The position numbers and the translations under genes were made by a program. A model generated the notes under the pieces. It ran no database searches. It was given only the letters and a program-made list of their open reading frames with translations, and had not been told where the DNA came from. Shown here piece after piece: positions 50,543-60,435 of a stretch of 64,000 bases of DNA; position 1 is the stretch's first letter; each line of letters opens with the position of its first letter. This stretch comes from Methanogenium sp. MK-MG (lineage in GTDB: Archaea; Halobacteriota; Methanomicrobia; Methanomicrobiales; Methanomicrobiaceae): NCBI RefSeq assembly GCF_009914725.1, contig NZ_JAAAWJ010000001.1:1-64000 (forward strand), in the 5' to 3' direction.

Positions 50543-51832
50543 ATGTCTTCTGACGCTGAACTGGTGCTGAAAGGGGCACTTTTGCCTGACGGGAGAGTGG
50601 CGGACATCTCCATTGCGGGCGGCAAAATAATTCATGTCGGGGCTGCCCGCCGGGCCGACCAGACGATTGACTGCACAGGCCAACTCTGTCTCCCCGGTGC
50701 TGTTGATATGCATGTGCATATGCGGGGCGGGGCAACACAGGGATACAAGGAGGACTGGGTGTCCGGGTCACAGAGTGCGCTTGCAGGGGGAGTGACTGCG
50801 GTCGTCGACCAGCCGAATACCATCCCGCCCCTGACCGGCACCGATGCATTCGGGGCACGTGTGGCAGAGGCCACGCGGGATGCATACTGCCGGTTTGGAA
50901 TAAACGGGTATGTCTCGGGCGAATCGGATATCACCGGCCTCTGGGAGGCAGGCGCCCTCGCCTTTGGCGAGACCTTCGCTGCCGCCTCCAGTTATGGAGG
51001 TGCCGTCTCTCCCAAAGAGCTTGCACAGGTATTCCCCGTTATTGCAGACCTGGGCGCGCTTGTCACGCTTCACTGTGAGGATGTGCTCCCCGGGGATGAC
51101 ACCTCACTTGCAGCGCATGCAGCGCTCCGCCCGGAGGAGGGTGAAACAACATGTATGGAGATGGTGGCAGCACAATTCCCCCCGGGTTTGTCCGCCCATT
51201 TCTGCCATCTCTCCTCCCCTCTGAGTGCGGCGGCGGCCATGACGGCTCTGCCGGCATCCTTTGAGGTGATGCCCCACCACCTCTTTCTCTCCATTGAAGA
51301 GCACGGCACGGTTCCGGAGGGGTGCTGCAAGGTAAACCCGCCTGTTCGTTATGAAAAGACCCGCAAGGCGCTCTGGGAGATGTGGGATGCCATACCTGTC
51401 ATTGCATCCGACCATGCGCCCCATACCGCAGAGGAGAAGTCGCAGCCGTTTTCTGCGGCGCCCTCCGGCATTCCGGGCGTAGAAACGCTGGTGCCGCTCC
51501 TTTTGGCACAGGTATACCGGGGCAGAATTGCCCTCTCCTCGCTCCTCGAGAAGGTGGTGTATACACCTGCACATCTGCTGGGCATCCCCGTATCAACACT
51601 GTTGCCCGGCGCTCCCGCAGACCTGGCCCTCTATCCCCGGCAAAAGACCGAGACTATCACGGCAGACCTGCTCCATTCCCGCGCCGGCTGGACACCCTAT
51701 GAAGGAATGCAGGGGGTATTTCCCGGTATCACGTGCGTTGGCGGCCACCTCTCCTACCGGCGCAACGAATTTTCCCGTAGAGACGACCTGTGGCTACCCG
51801 GCAGAGGTTATAAGTGCACACAGGCAGAATAA
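50543..51832 (+). CDS. pyrC: Dihydroorotase
   Basis: A 429-residue amidohydrolase. VDMHVHMRGGATQGYKEDW contains the metal-binding HxH motif; VDQPNTIPPLTG, LVTLHCED, and AHFCHLSSPLS carry further metal ligands; IASDHAPHTAEEK has the catalytic aspartate; and PSGIPGVETLVPLLL is a substrate loop. This is the class I dihydroorotase of pyrimidine synthesis. The ring-opening metal bridge lysine normally used in this class is not obvious; residues around ESDIT/FGET would need alignment. pyrE lies at 57.3 kb. Confidence 0.9.
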   Translation: MSSDAELVLKGALLPDGRVADISIAGGKIIHVGAARRADQTIDCTGQLCLPGAVDMHVHMRGGATQGYKEDWVSGSQSALAGGVTAVVDQPNTIPPLTGTDAFGARVAEATRDAYCRFGINGYVSGESDITGLWEAGALAFGETFAAASSYGGAVSPKELAQVFPVIADLGALVTLHCEDVLPGDDTSLAAHAALRPEEGETTCMEMVAAQFPPGLSAHFCHLSSPLSAAAAMTALPASFEVMPHHLFLSIEEHGTVPEGCCKVNPPVRYEKTRKALWEMWDAIPVIASDHAPHTAEEKSQPFSAAPSGIPGVETLVPLLLAQVYRGRIALSSLLEKVVYTPAHLLGIPVSTLLPGAPADLALYPRQKTETITADLLHSRAGWTPYEGMQGVFPGITCVGGHLSYRRNEFSRRDDLWLPGRGYKCTQAE

Positions 51833-52026
51833 TAGTTAGCTGACACACTGCACATCAATAGGTCCCCGGGTGATCGATTGGCAAAGTTCTGGATATGATC
51901 CATGGGACAACCCAGGTGTGCAACAGGCGGCCTGACAATGGGTTTAGAACAGGTGATGGACGGCGCATGCCACATATGATCCATGTTTGTTAATGTCAGG
52001 TCACAATTTACATATATTTGATTTTT
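51833..52026. other. Intergenic region
   Basis: About 190 bases downstream of pyrC. A TTTACATATATTTG stretch at about 52,007-52,020 is a likely TATA region for the DUF167 gene. Nothing else was recognised. Confidence 0.35.
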
Positions 52027-52341
52027 ATGACATCAGCAGCATGTGCCATGGAGAACGGGGATGGCTGTGTCTATTGCATGCTTGATGTGCATGCAGGTGC
52101 CAAAAGGGACGCATTTCCCGCGGGAGTAAATGTCTGGCGTTCTGCTGTCGGATGCAGTATTCGTGCGCCGCCTGTTGAAGGTAAAGCGAATAAAGCGATT
52201 GTAAAACTTGTTTCATCTGTTCTTGGTATCCCAAAGTCGTCCGTCACCATCGTCAGCGGCCAGACGTCGTCTGTGAAACGGGTCTGTATTACAGGCATGG
52301 ACAAAGCTGCGCTCGTGAAGACTCTGGACAACCGTCTTTAG
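52027..52341 (+). CDS. DUF167/YggU family protein
   Basis: A 104-residue protein starting MTSAACAMENGDGCVYCMLDVHAGAKRD; the ATG at 52048 gives a more compact form. The family signature is DVHAGAKRDAFPAG......I.APPVEGKANKAIVKLVSSVLGIPKSSVTIVSGQTSSVKRV, the YggU/UPF0235 fold with its conserved APP..GKAN motif. The function is unknown in all relatives. It stands alone, with about 260 bases before the dnaG frame. Confidence 0.88.
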   Translation: MTSAACAMENGDGCVYCMLDVHAGAKRDAFPAGVNVWRSAVGCSIRAPPVEGKANKAIVKLVSSVLGIPKSSVTIVSGQTSSVKRVCITGMDKAALVKTLDNRL

Positions 52342-52499
52342 CTGATGTGGGATGGTTGTGTGCGCGGGCCCGAACATTACCTGATCCGGTGGTTCCTTTC
52401 TCTGGTCTCATTTATCTGAAGTATTTTTCTGACCCATACGGACTACATACACAGTATCGACCATCTGCGTGACACATCTTTGTATCAGATTTCAATTCA

Positions 52500-52507
52500 T
52501 TTATATA
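52500..52507 (+). promoter_or_regulatory. TATA box upstream of dnaG
   Basis: TTTATATA at about 52499-52506 gives a leader of roughly 70-75 bases to the dnaG ATG at 52600. That leader contains a GGAGG ribosome binding site at 52589-52593 and a short open frame from 52530 that runs past the dnaG start. Confidence 0.4.
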
Positions 52508-52599
52508 GCGGCGGACAGTAATTACAAATATGCTGACGCAGTCGCTACCGCAGGACTACGCAGACATGGCATTTTCATTATTATTCGGAGGATTATTCA

Positions 52600-53463
52600 A
52601 TGCATTCACAGGATACAACAAAGTATCTCATACACATGAAGCTCGAAGCAGAGGGGGTGGTGCAGAAGTCTGATGTTGTCGGCGCCATCTTTGGCCAGAC
52701 GGAAGGCTTGTTGGGAGAGGAACTTGACCTCCGTGAGCTTCAGCGCACCGGCAGGATGGGACGGATAGACGTCCAGATAGCGAGCGTAAAAGGTGATACG
52801 AAGGGGGATATCCACATGGCCTCATCCCTTGACAAGGCCGAGACTGCCATTGTCGCGGCATCCCTGGAGACCATTGACCGTGTCGGACCCTGTTTTGCAC
52901 GGGTAAATGTTGACCGTATCGAAGATATCAGGGTCACGAAACGCCAGAAAATCATCAGCCGTGCCAAGGAACTCTTAATTGAATCATTTGATGAAGGGTC
53001 TATTAACACAAATGAGATTATGGACTCTGTCCGGGAGTCCTCACGTATAGAGAAAATAATCGAAGTAGGTGAGGAGAAACTGCCTGCAGGTCCCAATGCG
53101 CCGGGTTCCGATGCCATTATTGTGGTCGAGGGGCGCGCGGACGTCATCAATCTCCTGAAATATGGGATAAAGAATGCGATTGCAGTTGAAGGAACCAATG
53201 TTCCGGAAACAATTATCAGTCTCTGCAGCCAGAAGACGGCAACGGCATTTGTCGATGGTGACCGGGGCGGCGACCTGATTCTCAGTGAACTGGTGCAGGT
53301 GGCAGAAATTGATTTTGTCGCCATCAGTCCGCGGGGCAGGTCTGTGGAGGATATGTCCAGAAAAGAGATCATCAAACCTCTGCGTAACAAGATACCGGTT
53401 AATATATCAGCAATAAAGACGGTGAGGTGGACATCCCTGAACTGCATCACAGGATGGATATGA
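52600..53463 (+). CDS. dnaG: Archaeal DnaG primase, N-terminal and Toprim part (frame-shifted)
   Basis: A 287-residue frame of archaeal DnaG. It starts [56 protein letters not shown]. The Toprim domain has [28 protein letters not shown] and [19 protein letters not shown] with the EG and DGDRGG metal motifs. After LRNKIPV the frame drifts into an unrelated tail ending NCITGWI, while the true C-terminus continues in another frame. Archaeal DnaG associates with the exosome and binds poly-A RNA and can act as primase. The break is either a mutation, a sequence error or, less likely, recoding. Confidence 0.9.
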   Translation: MHSQDTTKYLIHMKLEAEGVVQKSDVVGAIFGQTEGLLGEELDLRELQRTGRMGRIDVQIASVKGDTKGDIHMASSLDKAETAIVAASLETIDRVGPCFARVNVDRIEDIRVTKRQKIISRAKELLIESFDEGSINTNEIMDSVRESSRIEKIIEVGEEKLPAGPNAPGSDAIIVVEGRADVINLLKYGIKNAIAVEGTNVPETIISLCSQKTATAFVDGDRGGDLILSELVQVAEIDFVAISPRGRSVEDMSRKEIIKPLRNKIPVNISAIKTVRWTSLNCITGWI

Positions 53464-53804
53464 TCGATTCGGGCACGCGGGAACGGGCACGCAGGCACAG
53501 GGAAGAGGTGCGAATCCAGAAACAGCCAGGGTCCATGGAGTGGCATATGGCAGAGGTAAAAGAAAAACATACTGCCCGGATTCTCTCGGAAAAACGGGAT
53601 ATTCTTAAAGAATCAGATGCGGATCTCGTTGATGATCTGCTCATGCACATACCTCCTGACGGGCATGGCCTGATCATTGACCGGATGGTGGATCAGAAGA
53701 TCGTTGATTATGCGTTTTCTGCTGATCTGGAATACATTGCAGCACCGGATTTTTCCGGGATTGTTAAAAAGCCGGTGTCCATGAAACTGATAAAAATCTC
53801 CTGA
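53427..53804 (+). CDS. dnaG: DnaG C-terminal part in shifted frame
   Basis: This frame, read from [19 protein letters not shown] (about 53,412) onwards, encodes the remainder of DnaG. Its end, [41 protein letters not shown], matches the family C-terminus (..R.VD.A....V.YI.A....I.KKPV..KI). The segment in between is rich in Arg, Glu and Lys. It starts internally at an ATG at 53,427 with no clear ribosome binding site. The reading frame is offset by one base from the upstream part, and the switch must lie between about 53,400 and 53,425. Confidence 0.75.
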   Translation: MDIPELHHRMDMIDSGTRERARRHREEVRIQKQPGSMEWHMAEVKEKHTARILSEKRDILKESDADLVDDLLMHIPPDGHGLIIDRMVDQKIVDYAFSADLEYIAAPDFSGIVKKPVSMKLIKIS

Positions 53805-53989
53805 TCACGGGTCATTTATTGTTGAATTGGCTTAATCTGCCGGTTCTGTCCTTTTTTTGTCATGCTCCAATACCTTAAATGCATAAACAGAGATACAGTA
53901 TACTACATGACCGGTGGCAGAAAGTCATCCCTTCATGGATGATTTCTTTGTGATGCATCAGTAAGATTGGACGGGTGAGTGAGAGACAA

Positions 53990-54274
53990 GTGCACAAGGA
54001 AGAGTTAATCAGGCTCCACAAGATTATGGCAGAGATTCGGGACAGTTTCGAGGAAGATAATCCTGAGAATGATTTTTCGGAATATTACGCCCTGAAAATT
54101 GATCCCAGTCAGGTTCATAAAAGCAAAATGGAGCATAAACACGCAATCTTTATTCTCGGCCAGGAGATTGCAGAGATTATGAAAGACAATGAACATTCAG
54201 CTCCGAACCGTATCGCTGCACGCATGCGTGAACTGGCACAGCGGACGGAAAAAGAGATTGATTCTCTCTCCTGA
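53990..54274 (+). CDS. UPF0058 family protein
   Basis: A 94-residue helical protein from GTG 53990 (VHKEELIRLHKIMAEIRD), the usual family start; a GTG at 53975 would add 5 residues. Family features are YYALKIDPSQVHKSKMEHKHAIFILGQEIAEIM and the C-terminal IAARMRELAQRTEKEI. UPF0058 proteins are small, all-alpha and restricted to archaea; no function is established. It converges with the MptN-like gene, with only 5 bases between the stops. Confidence 0.87.
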   Translation: MHKEELIRLHKIMAEIRDSFEEDNPENDFSEYYALKIDPSQVHKSKMEHKHAIFILGQEIAEIMKDNEHSAPNRIAARMRELAQRTEKEIDSLS

Positions 54275-54279
54275 ATCAG

Positions 54280-55071
54280 TTATTTTTTTATATCTTCTCC
54301 AATGAGGTATTCTGCGAGAAGGGCGGGTATGGGTGCTTCCATACAGTGCCAGTTCGGCGTGCCGTTGACTTCAAGAACTGTATAGCTGTTGCCCCGTTCC
54401 AGCAGATCGACACCGCAGTAGTCAATTCCGACTGCCCGGGCAGCAGCTCCTGCAACCTCTTTCATCGCATCCGGCAAATCCATCAGTGCAGCCCCTGTCC
54501 CGCCCTGGTGGATATTGTGGGCAAAGGTGTCAGAGACACGGACAATGGCACCGACAGCAACGCCGTCAATAACAAATACCCGATAATCACGGTCATTTTC
54601 TATGTATTCCTGAAGATAATATGGCCCTTCAGGGAGTTCACTTGTGTCGGTGAACGGGAATATTCCATTCCCGTCATACCCGTAGAGGGGTTTGTAGACT
54701 GCCATTTTATGACGGGAAAGAAACCGCTCTGCCTCAGTGAGTGAACCGGTGAATATGGTCTTTGGTGTCGGGACACCTGCCGCCAGCAGACGGGCGGTGG
54801 TCTGTGCCTTGCTTGCACACACTGCAATTGCGTACGGGTCGTTAACCATTCTGTTTGTAAGCCCAAGAGCGCTGATGACTTCAAACTGGACTCCGTCCTG
54901 TCTGATGCCGCAGACCCAGACCGTTTCTCCTGAAATTTCATGTGAGAAGGGGTCTGTCGTGTCCAGATCAAGCAGTGCATACGGGTAATCCCGCTCTTTC
55001 AGTGCGCGAATGACCATCCCGGTGGAGTTGTCTTCCGGCGTGTCGGTTGGTTTTGGAACAATGTATATCAT
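54280..55071 (-). CDS. RimK-like ATP-grasp ligase, probable MptN
   Basis: A 263-residue ATP-grasp enzyme from ATG 55071 (MIYIVPKPTDTPEDNS). RimK-type features: NDPYAIAVCASKAQTTARLLAAGVPTPKTIFTG, AVYKPLYGYDGNGIFP for ATP binding, YYLQEYIENDRDYRVFVIDGVAVGAIVR, and GIDYCGVDLLERGNSYTVLEVNGTPNWHCME with the metal-binding E..N. In Methanocaldococcus the glutamate ligase MptN (MJ0620) that turns tetrahydromethanopterin into tetrahydrosarcinapterin is encoded next to the radical SAM gene MJ0619. The same neighbour occurs here, 61 bases upstream, so MptN is the best guess. Confidence 0.75.
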   Translation of the reverse strand: MIYIVPKPTDTPEDNSTGMVIRALKERDYPYALLDLDTTDPFSHEISGETVWVCGIRQDGVQFEVISALGLTNRMVNDPYAIAVCASKAQTTARLLAAGVPTPKTIFTGSLTEAERFLSRHKMAVYKPLYGYDGNGIFPFTDTSELPEGPYYLQEYIENDRDYRVFVIDGVAVGAIVRVSDTFAHNIHQGGTGAALMDLPDAMKEVAGAAARAVGIDYCGVDLLERGNSYTVLEVNGTPNWHCMEAPIPALLAEYLIGEDIKK

Positions 55072-55132
55072 CGGTGTAGTCCGTGTGATAGAAAAAAAAG
55101 AGTTTTTTCGTCCTTGTGTGGCGCCTGTTTCT

Positions 55133-56635
55133 TTAGATGATGGTGTCAGGATCAACAATTTCATCTGTTGTGACGATGGGCTGTGCATATCTTTGCCATA
55201 TTTCTTCCCGGTATACAGGACCGCTGTTGTAGGTGCAGAAGGGAATAAGTGTCCCGTCCGGGGTGGCATAATGGATACAGCAGCGCTGCACACGTGCCGT
55301 GTCGTAATTGAAGTTATCCATGAAATGCATGGTGCCTATAAAAAGAGCATTCAGGTGGAACTTTCGCAGTGCCGCAAAATCATGCTTGACAAGAGTCTGT
55401 GCGATTATTTTCCAGAAAAGGGTGTTGCTGCTGACTTTGTTGTCTTTGAGAGAGACTCTCATGTCATTGATGCCTTCGATGAGGGTCTTGTACTTGTTCA
55501 GTGACCCGTCACCGTGGTTCAGTTTCTCTTCCATATGTCTGACGGCATCAAAGAATTCGTCCACATCAATCATTTCATTAATCGGAATAATTCCATCTTC
55601 TGTGACAAACCCATAGGTGGCAGCCCCGCAGTGCTGGTGGGTGGTGAACCTCACCTGTGGCTCACCGGTATAGGTCTCGATCAGATCAGAGAGTGGCAGC
55701 ACACAGGGCACCGGGTAGAAGTAATCCTTTTTAATTACCCCCCCTGTCTGTTCCTCGATTCTCTCGACAAGGTCGGGGATGGTCACCCGTTCCTTTGCCA
55801 CATTCTCTGCCGAGGCAGCACCGGTGAATGCCACCGGCTGATAATTTACGCCACGGACAACATCGACATTGTCTGCTGCAAACCGTATGATGTCTCCGAC
55901 TTCGTGATCATTTCTGCCGTTGATGATGGTCGGTACCAGCACAACCCCCAGATTTGCTTTCCTGCAGTGTTCAATTACTTTTTTGCTTATTTTTATAAGT
56001 GGATTCGTCTGTCGGGTGACCCCGTCAAAATGCAGATAGAGGGTGCTCGTTCCTGCTTCAGCAAGATCTGCTGCGTACTGCGGGTTCTGTGCTATTTTGA
56101 TACCGTTTGTGGCAATCTGTATCTGGCTGAATCCCATCTCTCTTGCTTTTTTAATAATTGCAAAGAGATCATCCCGCATGGTAGGTTCGCCACCGGAGAA
56201 CTGCACCGCCGGAGCCGGCACCGGTTTCTGGTCCCGCAGCATCTGCAGCATGCTCGTCACCTCATCAAAGGATGGTTCATAGACATAGCCGCAGGCATGG
56301 GCGTTTGCAAAACAGAAATCACAGGCAAGGTTGCAGCGGTTTGTCAGGTCAATATTTGCAAGCAGGGTCCCTGATTTATGGTTGCTGCACAGGCCGCAGT
56401 CCAGCGGACACCCGTCTGCCGCTTCTTTCTGAGGATTGTCGATGCCAGGTCCTATTCCCTCGAAGAGATCAAATTTCTTATACATCTCTGCATCGGACCA
56501 GTAGAGATCTTTACTGACGCCATGTTCAGGACATTCCCGCACGATGTATATCATTCCATCCTCTTCTATTACATCTGCCGGCAGGATTGCCCCGCATTTC
56601 GGGCACAGGCTTGTTGTTTGTTTTAATGCCACCAT
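55133..56635 (-). CDS. tes: Tetraether lipid synthase-type radical SAM protein (MJ0619 family)
   Basis: A 500-residue protein with several cysteine clusters. An N-terminal zinc-ribbon-like LCPKCGAILPADVIEE...ECPEHG, then CPLDCGLCSNH, and the radical SAM motif LTNRCNLACDFCFANAHACGYVYEPSFDEV are followed by AVQFSGGEPTMRDDL. The C-terminal region has QRCCIHYATPDGTLIPFCTYNS. This is the plan of the MJ0619/Tes family, which couples archaeol tails to form tetraether lipids; an older proposal was methylation of methanopterin. carS lies divergently upstream. A TATA-like TTTAAATAAAT sits about 25-30 bases before the ATG. Confidence 0.87.
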   Translation of the reverse strand: MVALKQTTSLCPKCGAILPADVIEEDGMIYIVRECPEHGVSKDLYWSDAEMYKKFDLFEGIGPGIDNPQKEAADGCPLDCGLCSNHKSGTLLANIDLTNRCNLACDFCFANAHACGYVYEPSFDEVTSMLQMLRDQKPVPAPAVQFSGGEPTMRDDLFAIIKKAREMGFSQIQIATNGIKIAQNPQYAADLAEAGTSTLYLHFDGVTRQTNPLIKISKKVIEHCRKANLGVVLVPTIINGRNDHEVGDIIRFAADNVDVVRGVNYQPVAFTGAASAENVAKERVTIPDLVERIEEQTGGVIKKDYFYPVPCVLPLSDLIETYTGEPQVRFTTHQHCGAATYGFVTEDGIIPINEMIDVDEFFDAVRHMEEKLNHGDGSLNKYKTLIEGINDMRVSLKDNKVSSNTLFWKIIAQTLVKHDFAALRKFHLNALFIGTMHFMDNFNYDTARVQRCCIHYATPDGTLIPFCTYNSGPVYREEIWQRYAQPIVTTDEIVDPDTII

Positions 56636-56756
56636 TGAACATCACACTGGGTTATCATTTATTTAAAATTAACCAACATTCTCTATTATCCATCCCGTCT
56701 GTATTAAGGATTGTTTTTCAGACAATTTCTGTGTTTAACAGAGATCCGATACATTA

Positions 56757-57344
56757 ATGATCTCTTTCAGTCTTATATTCTTGTACTTCCGGGGAGGTAT
56801 TGGCATCGGTATATATGACATTCTGTTTCCTTTACTCCTCGCTTTCTGGATTATGATTCCTGCCTATGTCCCGAATTCGGCGGCTGCTGTGTTCGGCGGC
56901 GGAAGACCGATTGACGGCGGGAGGAACTGGCGTGACGGGAGACGAATGCTGGGCGATGGAAAGACCTGGCGGGGTCTTTTTGGCGGTGTAATGTCCGGAA
57001 TCTGTATCGGGATGATTCAGGTGGCAGCTGAGCCCTGCCTTGGCCTCTCGCTTCTGACACCCCCGGTGGTGGTCTGCCTTGCCGCAGGCGCGCTCCTGGG
57101 GGATATGGTGAAGAGTTTTGCCAAACGGCGTCTCAACAAGACCCGCGGAGAGGAATGGCTGATTGCCGATCAGTATGATCTCGTTTTCGGGGCATTTGCC
57201 CTGCTTTTGATCGTTAACTTTGAGTGGGTCATCTCCACTATCACCCCTCTCATACTGGTCTGGATCATCATCCTGACTCCGCTTCTGCATCGCGGAGCAA
57301 ATATTATTGGCTATCTCATAGGAGTGAAAGACGTACCATGGTAG
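56757..57344 (+). CDS. carS: CDP-archaeol synthase CarS
   Basis: A 195-residue integral membrane enzyme with about five helices. The conserved region is AYVPNSAAAVFGGGRPIDGGRNWRDGRRMLGDGKTWRGLFGGVMSG, followed by LGDMVKSFAKRRLNKTRGEEWLIADQYDLVFGA, the CarS/CdsA-like active-site loops. It makes CDP-archaeol from the unsaturated archaetidic acid analogue and CTP. It is divergent from tes, placing two membrane-lipid genes together, and overlaps pyrE by 7 bases. Confidence 0.93.
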   Translation: MISFSLIFLYFRGGIGIGIYDILFPLLLAFWIMIPAYVPNSAAAVFGGGRPIDGGRNWRDGRRMLGDGKTWRGLFGGVMSGICIGMIQVAAEPCLGLSLLTPPVVVCLAAGALLGDMVKSFAKRRLNKTRGEEWLIADQYDLVFGAFALLLIVNFEWVISTITPLILVWIIILTPLLHRGANIIGYLIGVKDVPW

Positions 57345-57853
57345 ATAATGCAGTGAAAGAATCCCTGATAAAATACGGGGCAATACAGTTCGGTGAGTTT
57401 ACGCTCGCTTCCGGAGCAAAGAGTTCGTATTATATTGACATAAAAGAGGCAGCGACCCAGCCCGCACTGCTTGCGGCAATCGGCTGTGCCATATCAGAGC
57501 AGGAATCATTTGACTGTGTCGCGGGTGTTGCGGTCGGTGCGGTGCCCATTGCAGTGGCCGCATCCCTGGCGTCCGACAAACCCTATGCCATCATACGCAA
57601 GGGGGAGAAGGAGTATGGCGTCGGCGGCACCATCATTGGTGATGTGAAAGGGAAGCATGTGTTGCTGGTGGAGGATGTGACAACCTCCGGTGGCAGTGTC
57701 ATCTACGGCATCGGTGCACTGCGTGCTGCCGGTGCAGTGGTCGAGACTGTCGTGACCGTTGTGGATCGTGAACAGGGGGCATCCGCCCGTCTGGCTGATG
57801 CCGGAGTGACCCTGGTCCCGCTCGTCCGTGTCTCTGACCTTCTCCGTCAATAA
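57338..57853 (+). CDS. pyrE: Orotate phosphoribosyltransferase
   Basis: A 171-residue enzyme from ATG 57338 ([36 protein letters not shown]), the family-typical start. It contains [35 protein letters not shown] and the PRPP-binding [16 protein letters not shown]. It forms OMP from orotate and PRPP. It overlaps carS and is followed by purD after 34 bases, so nucleotide and lipid genes share this operon. Confidence 0.93.
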   Translation: MVDNAVKESLIKYGAIQFGEFTLASGAKSSYYIDIKEAATQPALLAAIGCAISEQESFDCVAGVAVGAVPIAVAASLASDKPYAIIRKGEKEYGVGGTIIGDVKGKHVLLVEDVTTSGGSVIYGIGALRAAGAVVETVVTVVDREQGASARLADAGVTLVPLVRVSDLLRQ

Positions 57854-57887
57854 TAACCTTTTAGCAGTCTGCTATGCAATGATAGGT

Positions 57888-59174
57888 ATGAAAATTCTTG
57901 TTGTGGGTGGAGGTGGCAGAGAGCATGCGCTGGCTGATGCCCTTTCACGCAGCAGCAACGTTGAAATCTATTCTGTAATGAGGAAGGAAAACCCCGGTAT
58001 CGCTGCACTCTCTGCAGATGTGTACATCTGTACAGAGACGGACATCCACCGGGTTGCTGACTATGCAGAGGCGCATGGGATTGAATACGCGGTTATCGGT
58101 CCTGAGGCACCTCTGGAGGCAGGCCTCGCCAATGAACTGACTGCCCGCGGCATCTCCTGCATTGGTCCACAAAAGGAAGCCGCACGGCTTGAGACAGACA
58201 AGGAGTTCTGCCGGAACCTGATGCGCGACCATGGGATTGAGGGTTGTCCGGGATATCAGGCATTCCATGACCCCGGGGAGGCATGCAGGTATATTGATGC
58301 ACATGATGCAGACCTTGCCATAAAGCCGATTGGCCTGACCGGTGGCAAAGGGGTGAAAATAATGGGTGAACACCTCGACTGCGCGGGTGCAAAGGCCTAC
58401 ATCCGTGAGATTGGAGGAGAGGTGGTACTCGAAGAGCGGCTCATCGGAGAAGAGTTCACCCTGATGGCGTTCGTTGACGGCACGCATCTTGTGCCAATGC
58501 CCCTTGTCCAGGACCACAAACGAGCGTATGAAGGGGATGTCGGTCCAAACACCGGTGGAATGGGATCGTACTCCATGGAAGATCATTCGTTCCCGTTTGT
58601 CACTGATGCAGACCGGAATCGGGCATTTGCCATTATGGAGAAGGTCATTGCTGCGCTGAATGCAGAAGGTCTCCCCTATGTCGGTTTCCTGTATGGTCAG
58701 TTCATGAATACAACAGACGGGCCAAAGGTGATTGAGTTCAATGCACGGTTTGGTGACCCCGAGGCGATGAACCTGCTTGCGCTTCTGACATCTGACTTTG
58801 CAGAGATACTTGTCAAAATGGCAGCGGGCACACTTACACCGGCTGACGTCTCCTTTGCACAGCAGGCATCGGTCTGTAAATATCTGGTGCCGGAAGGCTA
58901 TCCTGACGCGCCGCAGAATGGGCAGCGCCTCAGCATTGGTGATTATGGGGATGCGAAACTATTTTTTGCAAATATTTCCCTTAAAGAGGGCGTCTATTAT
59001 ACCCAGACGTCCCGGACTCTTGCGTTTGTCGGCCTCGGTGACAGCCTTGCAGAGGCTGAGATGCAGGCACAGCAGGCCGCAGAGTCGGTAACAGGTGCTG
59101 TCCGCTACCGCCGCGATATCGGTACCCTGGAAGTCCTTGAGAAGCGGATTTCCCACATGAGGGATATCAGATGA
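57888..59174 (+). CDS. purD: Phosphoribosylamine-glycine ligase
   Basis: A 428-residue ATP-grasp enzyme from ATG 57888 ([19 protein letters not shown]); an ATG at 57879 is possible. Motifs: [83 protein letters not shown], and [24 protein letters not shown]. These are diagnostic for PurD of purine synthesis. The end overlaps argF by 4 bases (ATGA). Confidence 0.94.
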   Translation: MKILVVGGGGREHALADALSRSSNVEIYSVMRKENPGIAALSADVYICTETDIHRVADYAEAHGIEYAVIGPEAPLEAGLANELTARGISCIGPQKEAARLETDKEFCRNLMRDHGIEGCPGYQAFHDPGEACRYIDAHDADLAIKPIGLTGGKGVKIMGEHLDCAGAKAYIREIGGEVVLEERLIGEEFTLMAFVDGTHLVPMPLVQDHKRAYEGDVGPNTGGMGSYSMEDHSFPFVTDADRNRAFAIMEKVIAALNAEGLPYVGFLYGQFMNTTDGPKVIEFNARFGDPEAMNLLALLTSDFAEILVKMAAGTLTPADVSFAQQASVCKYLVPEGYPDAPQNGQRLSIGDYGDAKLFFANISLKEGVYYTQTSRTLAFVGLGDSLAEAEMQAQQAAESVTGAVRYRRDIGTLEVLEKRISHMRDIR

Positions 59175-60076
59175 AACGCGATGTCCTCTCCATCCGGGAT
59201 CTCTCCCGCACTGAACTGCATAAGGTTGTGGATCAGGCTATCCATCTCAAAGCCCTGCGCAATGCAGGTACTGATCATGCTCTTCCCCGGAAGAACACAT
59301 TGGGTATGATCTTTGAGAAGGCGTCCACCCGGACGCGCATATCCTTTGAAGTGGGGATGTTTGAACTGGGAGGGCATGCCCTTTTTCTGAACCCGAATGA
59401 TATGCAGCTGGGTCGTGGGGAAGAGGTGCGGGACACCGCCCGTGTTCTCTCACGGTATCTCTCCCTCATCATGATCCGTTCCTACCGGCATGAGACGGCA
59501 GTTGAACTGGCAAAGTATGCTGATATTCCGGTCATAAACGGCCTGTCTGACCGCGAGCACCCCTGTCAGATCCTGGCAGACATTATGACGATGAAAGAGG
59601 AGTTCAAAACAACTGAAGGCCTCCGGGTGGCCTACATCGGTGACAGCAATAATGTCTGTAACTCCCTTCTCCTCGCAGCACCGATGGCAGGCTATGAACT
59701 GGCAGTTGCATCCCCGGACGGATTTCAGCCGAAAGAGGAGATACTGCATGAGGCAGATCGTGCGGGAGTGCGGTATGAAGTATATACATCTCCTGAAGAG
59801 GCAGCGTCAGGTGCGGATGTCATATATACAGATACCTGGGTTTCAATGGGGAGTGAAGGCGAACATGATAAACGGCTTCGCGCCTTTGCGGGGTTCACTG
59901 TGGACAAGGCACTGATGCAGAAAGCCGCTGACCATGCAAAGGTGATGCACTGTCTGCCTGCCCATCGGGGAGAGGAGATCTCCGGTGCAGTGATGGACGG
60001 GCCGTCCTCACTCATATGGAATCAGGCTGAGAACCGTTTACATGCTCAAAAGGCACTCATCATGATGCTTCTCTGA
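59171..60076 (+). CDS. argF: Ornithine carbamoyltransferase
   Basis: A 301-residue enzyme. Carbamoyl phosphate is bound by [64 protein letters not shown] contains the HPCQ motif; [15 protein letters not shown] and [19 protein letters not shown] (SMG loop) bind ornithine; [12 protein letters not shown] holds the catalytic cysteine. It makes citrulline, the substrate of argininosuccinate synthase, encoded 2 kb away on the other strand. Confidence 0.95.
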   Translation: MKRDVLSIRDLSRTELHKVVDQAIHLKALRNAGTDHALPRKNTLGMIFEKASTRTRISFEVGMFELGGHALFLNPNDMQLGRGEEVRDTARVLSRYLSLIMIRSYRHETAVELAKYADIPVINGLSDREHPCQILADIMTMKEEFKTTEGLRVAYIGDSNNVCNSLLLAAPMAGYELAVASPDGFQPKEEILHEADRAGVRYEVYTSPEEAASGADVIYTDTWVSMGSEGEHDKRLRAFAGFTVDKALMQKAADHAKVMHCLPAHRGEEISGAVMDGPSSLIWNQAENRLHAQKALIMMLL

Positions 60077-60091
60077 GTAACAGTTCTTTGG

Positions 60092-60373
60092 TTAATAATC
60101 CAGCAGCTTCATAAAATCAATAATCGGCCAGTCACCGCTTTTTTTTGCATCCTCAATGATCAGGATCATATCTTCCAGGATTTCATCATCCCCCCTGGGT
60201 GACGTGCCCTGCAGAATGTTTTCCAGTGCCTTATGCTGGTATATCTTGTGCTGAAGCCTGACATCACGGTGGCCGACTACTGCCACAAATGCATTGCACT
60301 TCGTGTCAAAGGTGATTGAGATGATGGCGTCGACGTTGACATAATTATTTTCGATAGACTTTACCCACACCAT
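60092..60373 (-). CDS. Hypothetical protein
   Basis: A 93-residue soluble protein starting MVWVKSIENNYVNVDAIISITFDTKCNAFVAVVG and ending IIEDAKKSGDWPIIDFMKLLDY. The first half is probably a small beta barrel and the second half helical. No domain is recognised. It converges on argF with a 15-base gap. The start ATG has an adjacent TATA-like AATTATTTT region; codon use looks like that of neighbouring genes. Accepted as a gene because of its length and intergenic position. Confidence 0.6.
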   Translation of the reverse strand: MVWVKSIENNYVNVDAIISITFDTKCNAFVAVVGHRDVRLQHKIYQHKALENILQGTSPRGDDEILEDMILIIEDAKKSGDWPIIDFMKLLDY

Positions 60374-60435
60374 TATGAACAGAGTATTCGGGATGCAGAA
60401 TAATAGGGTTTTGGAATTTGTTTTAAAAAAAATAC

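Noticed and set aside
53390-53430. Programmed frameshift in dnaG
   Set aside because: No slippery heptamer or clear downstream stem was seen; mutation or sequence error is simpler.
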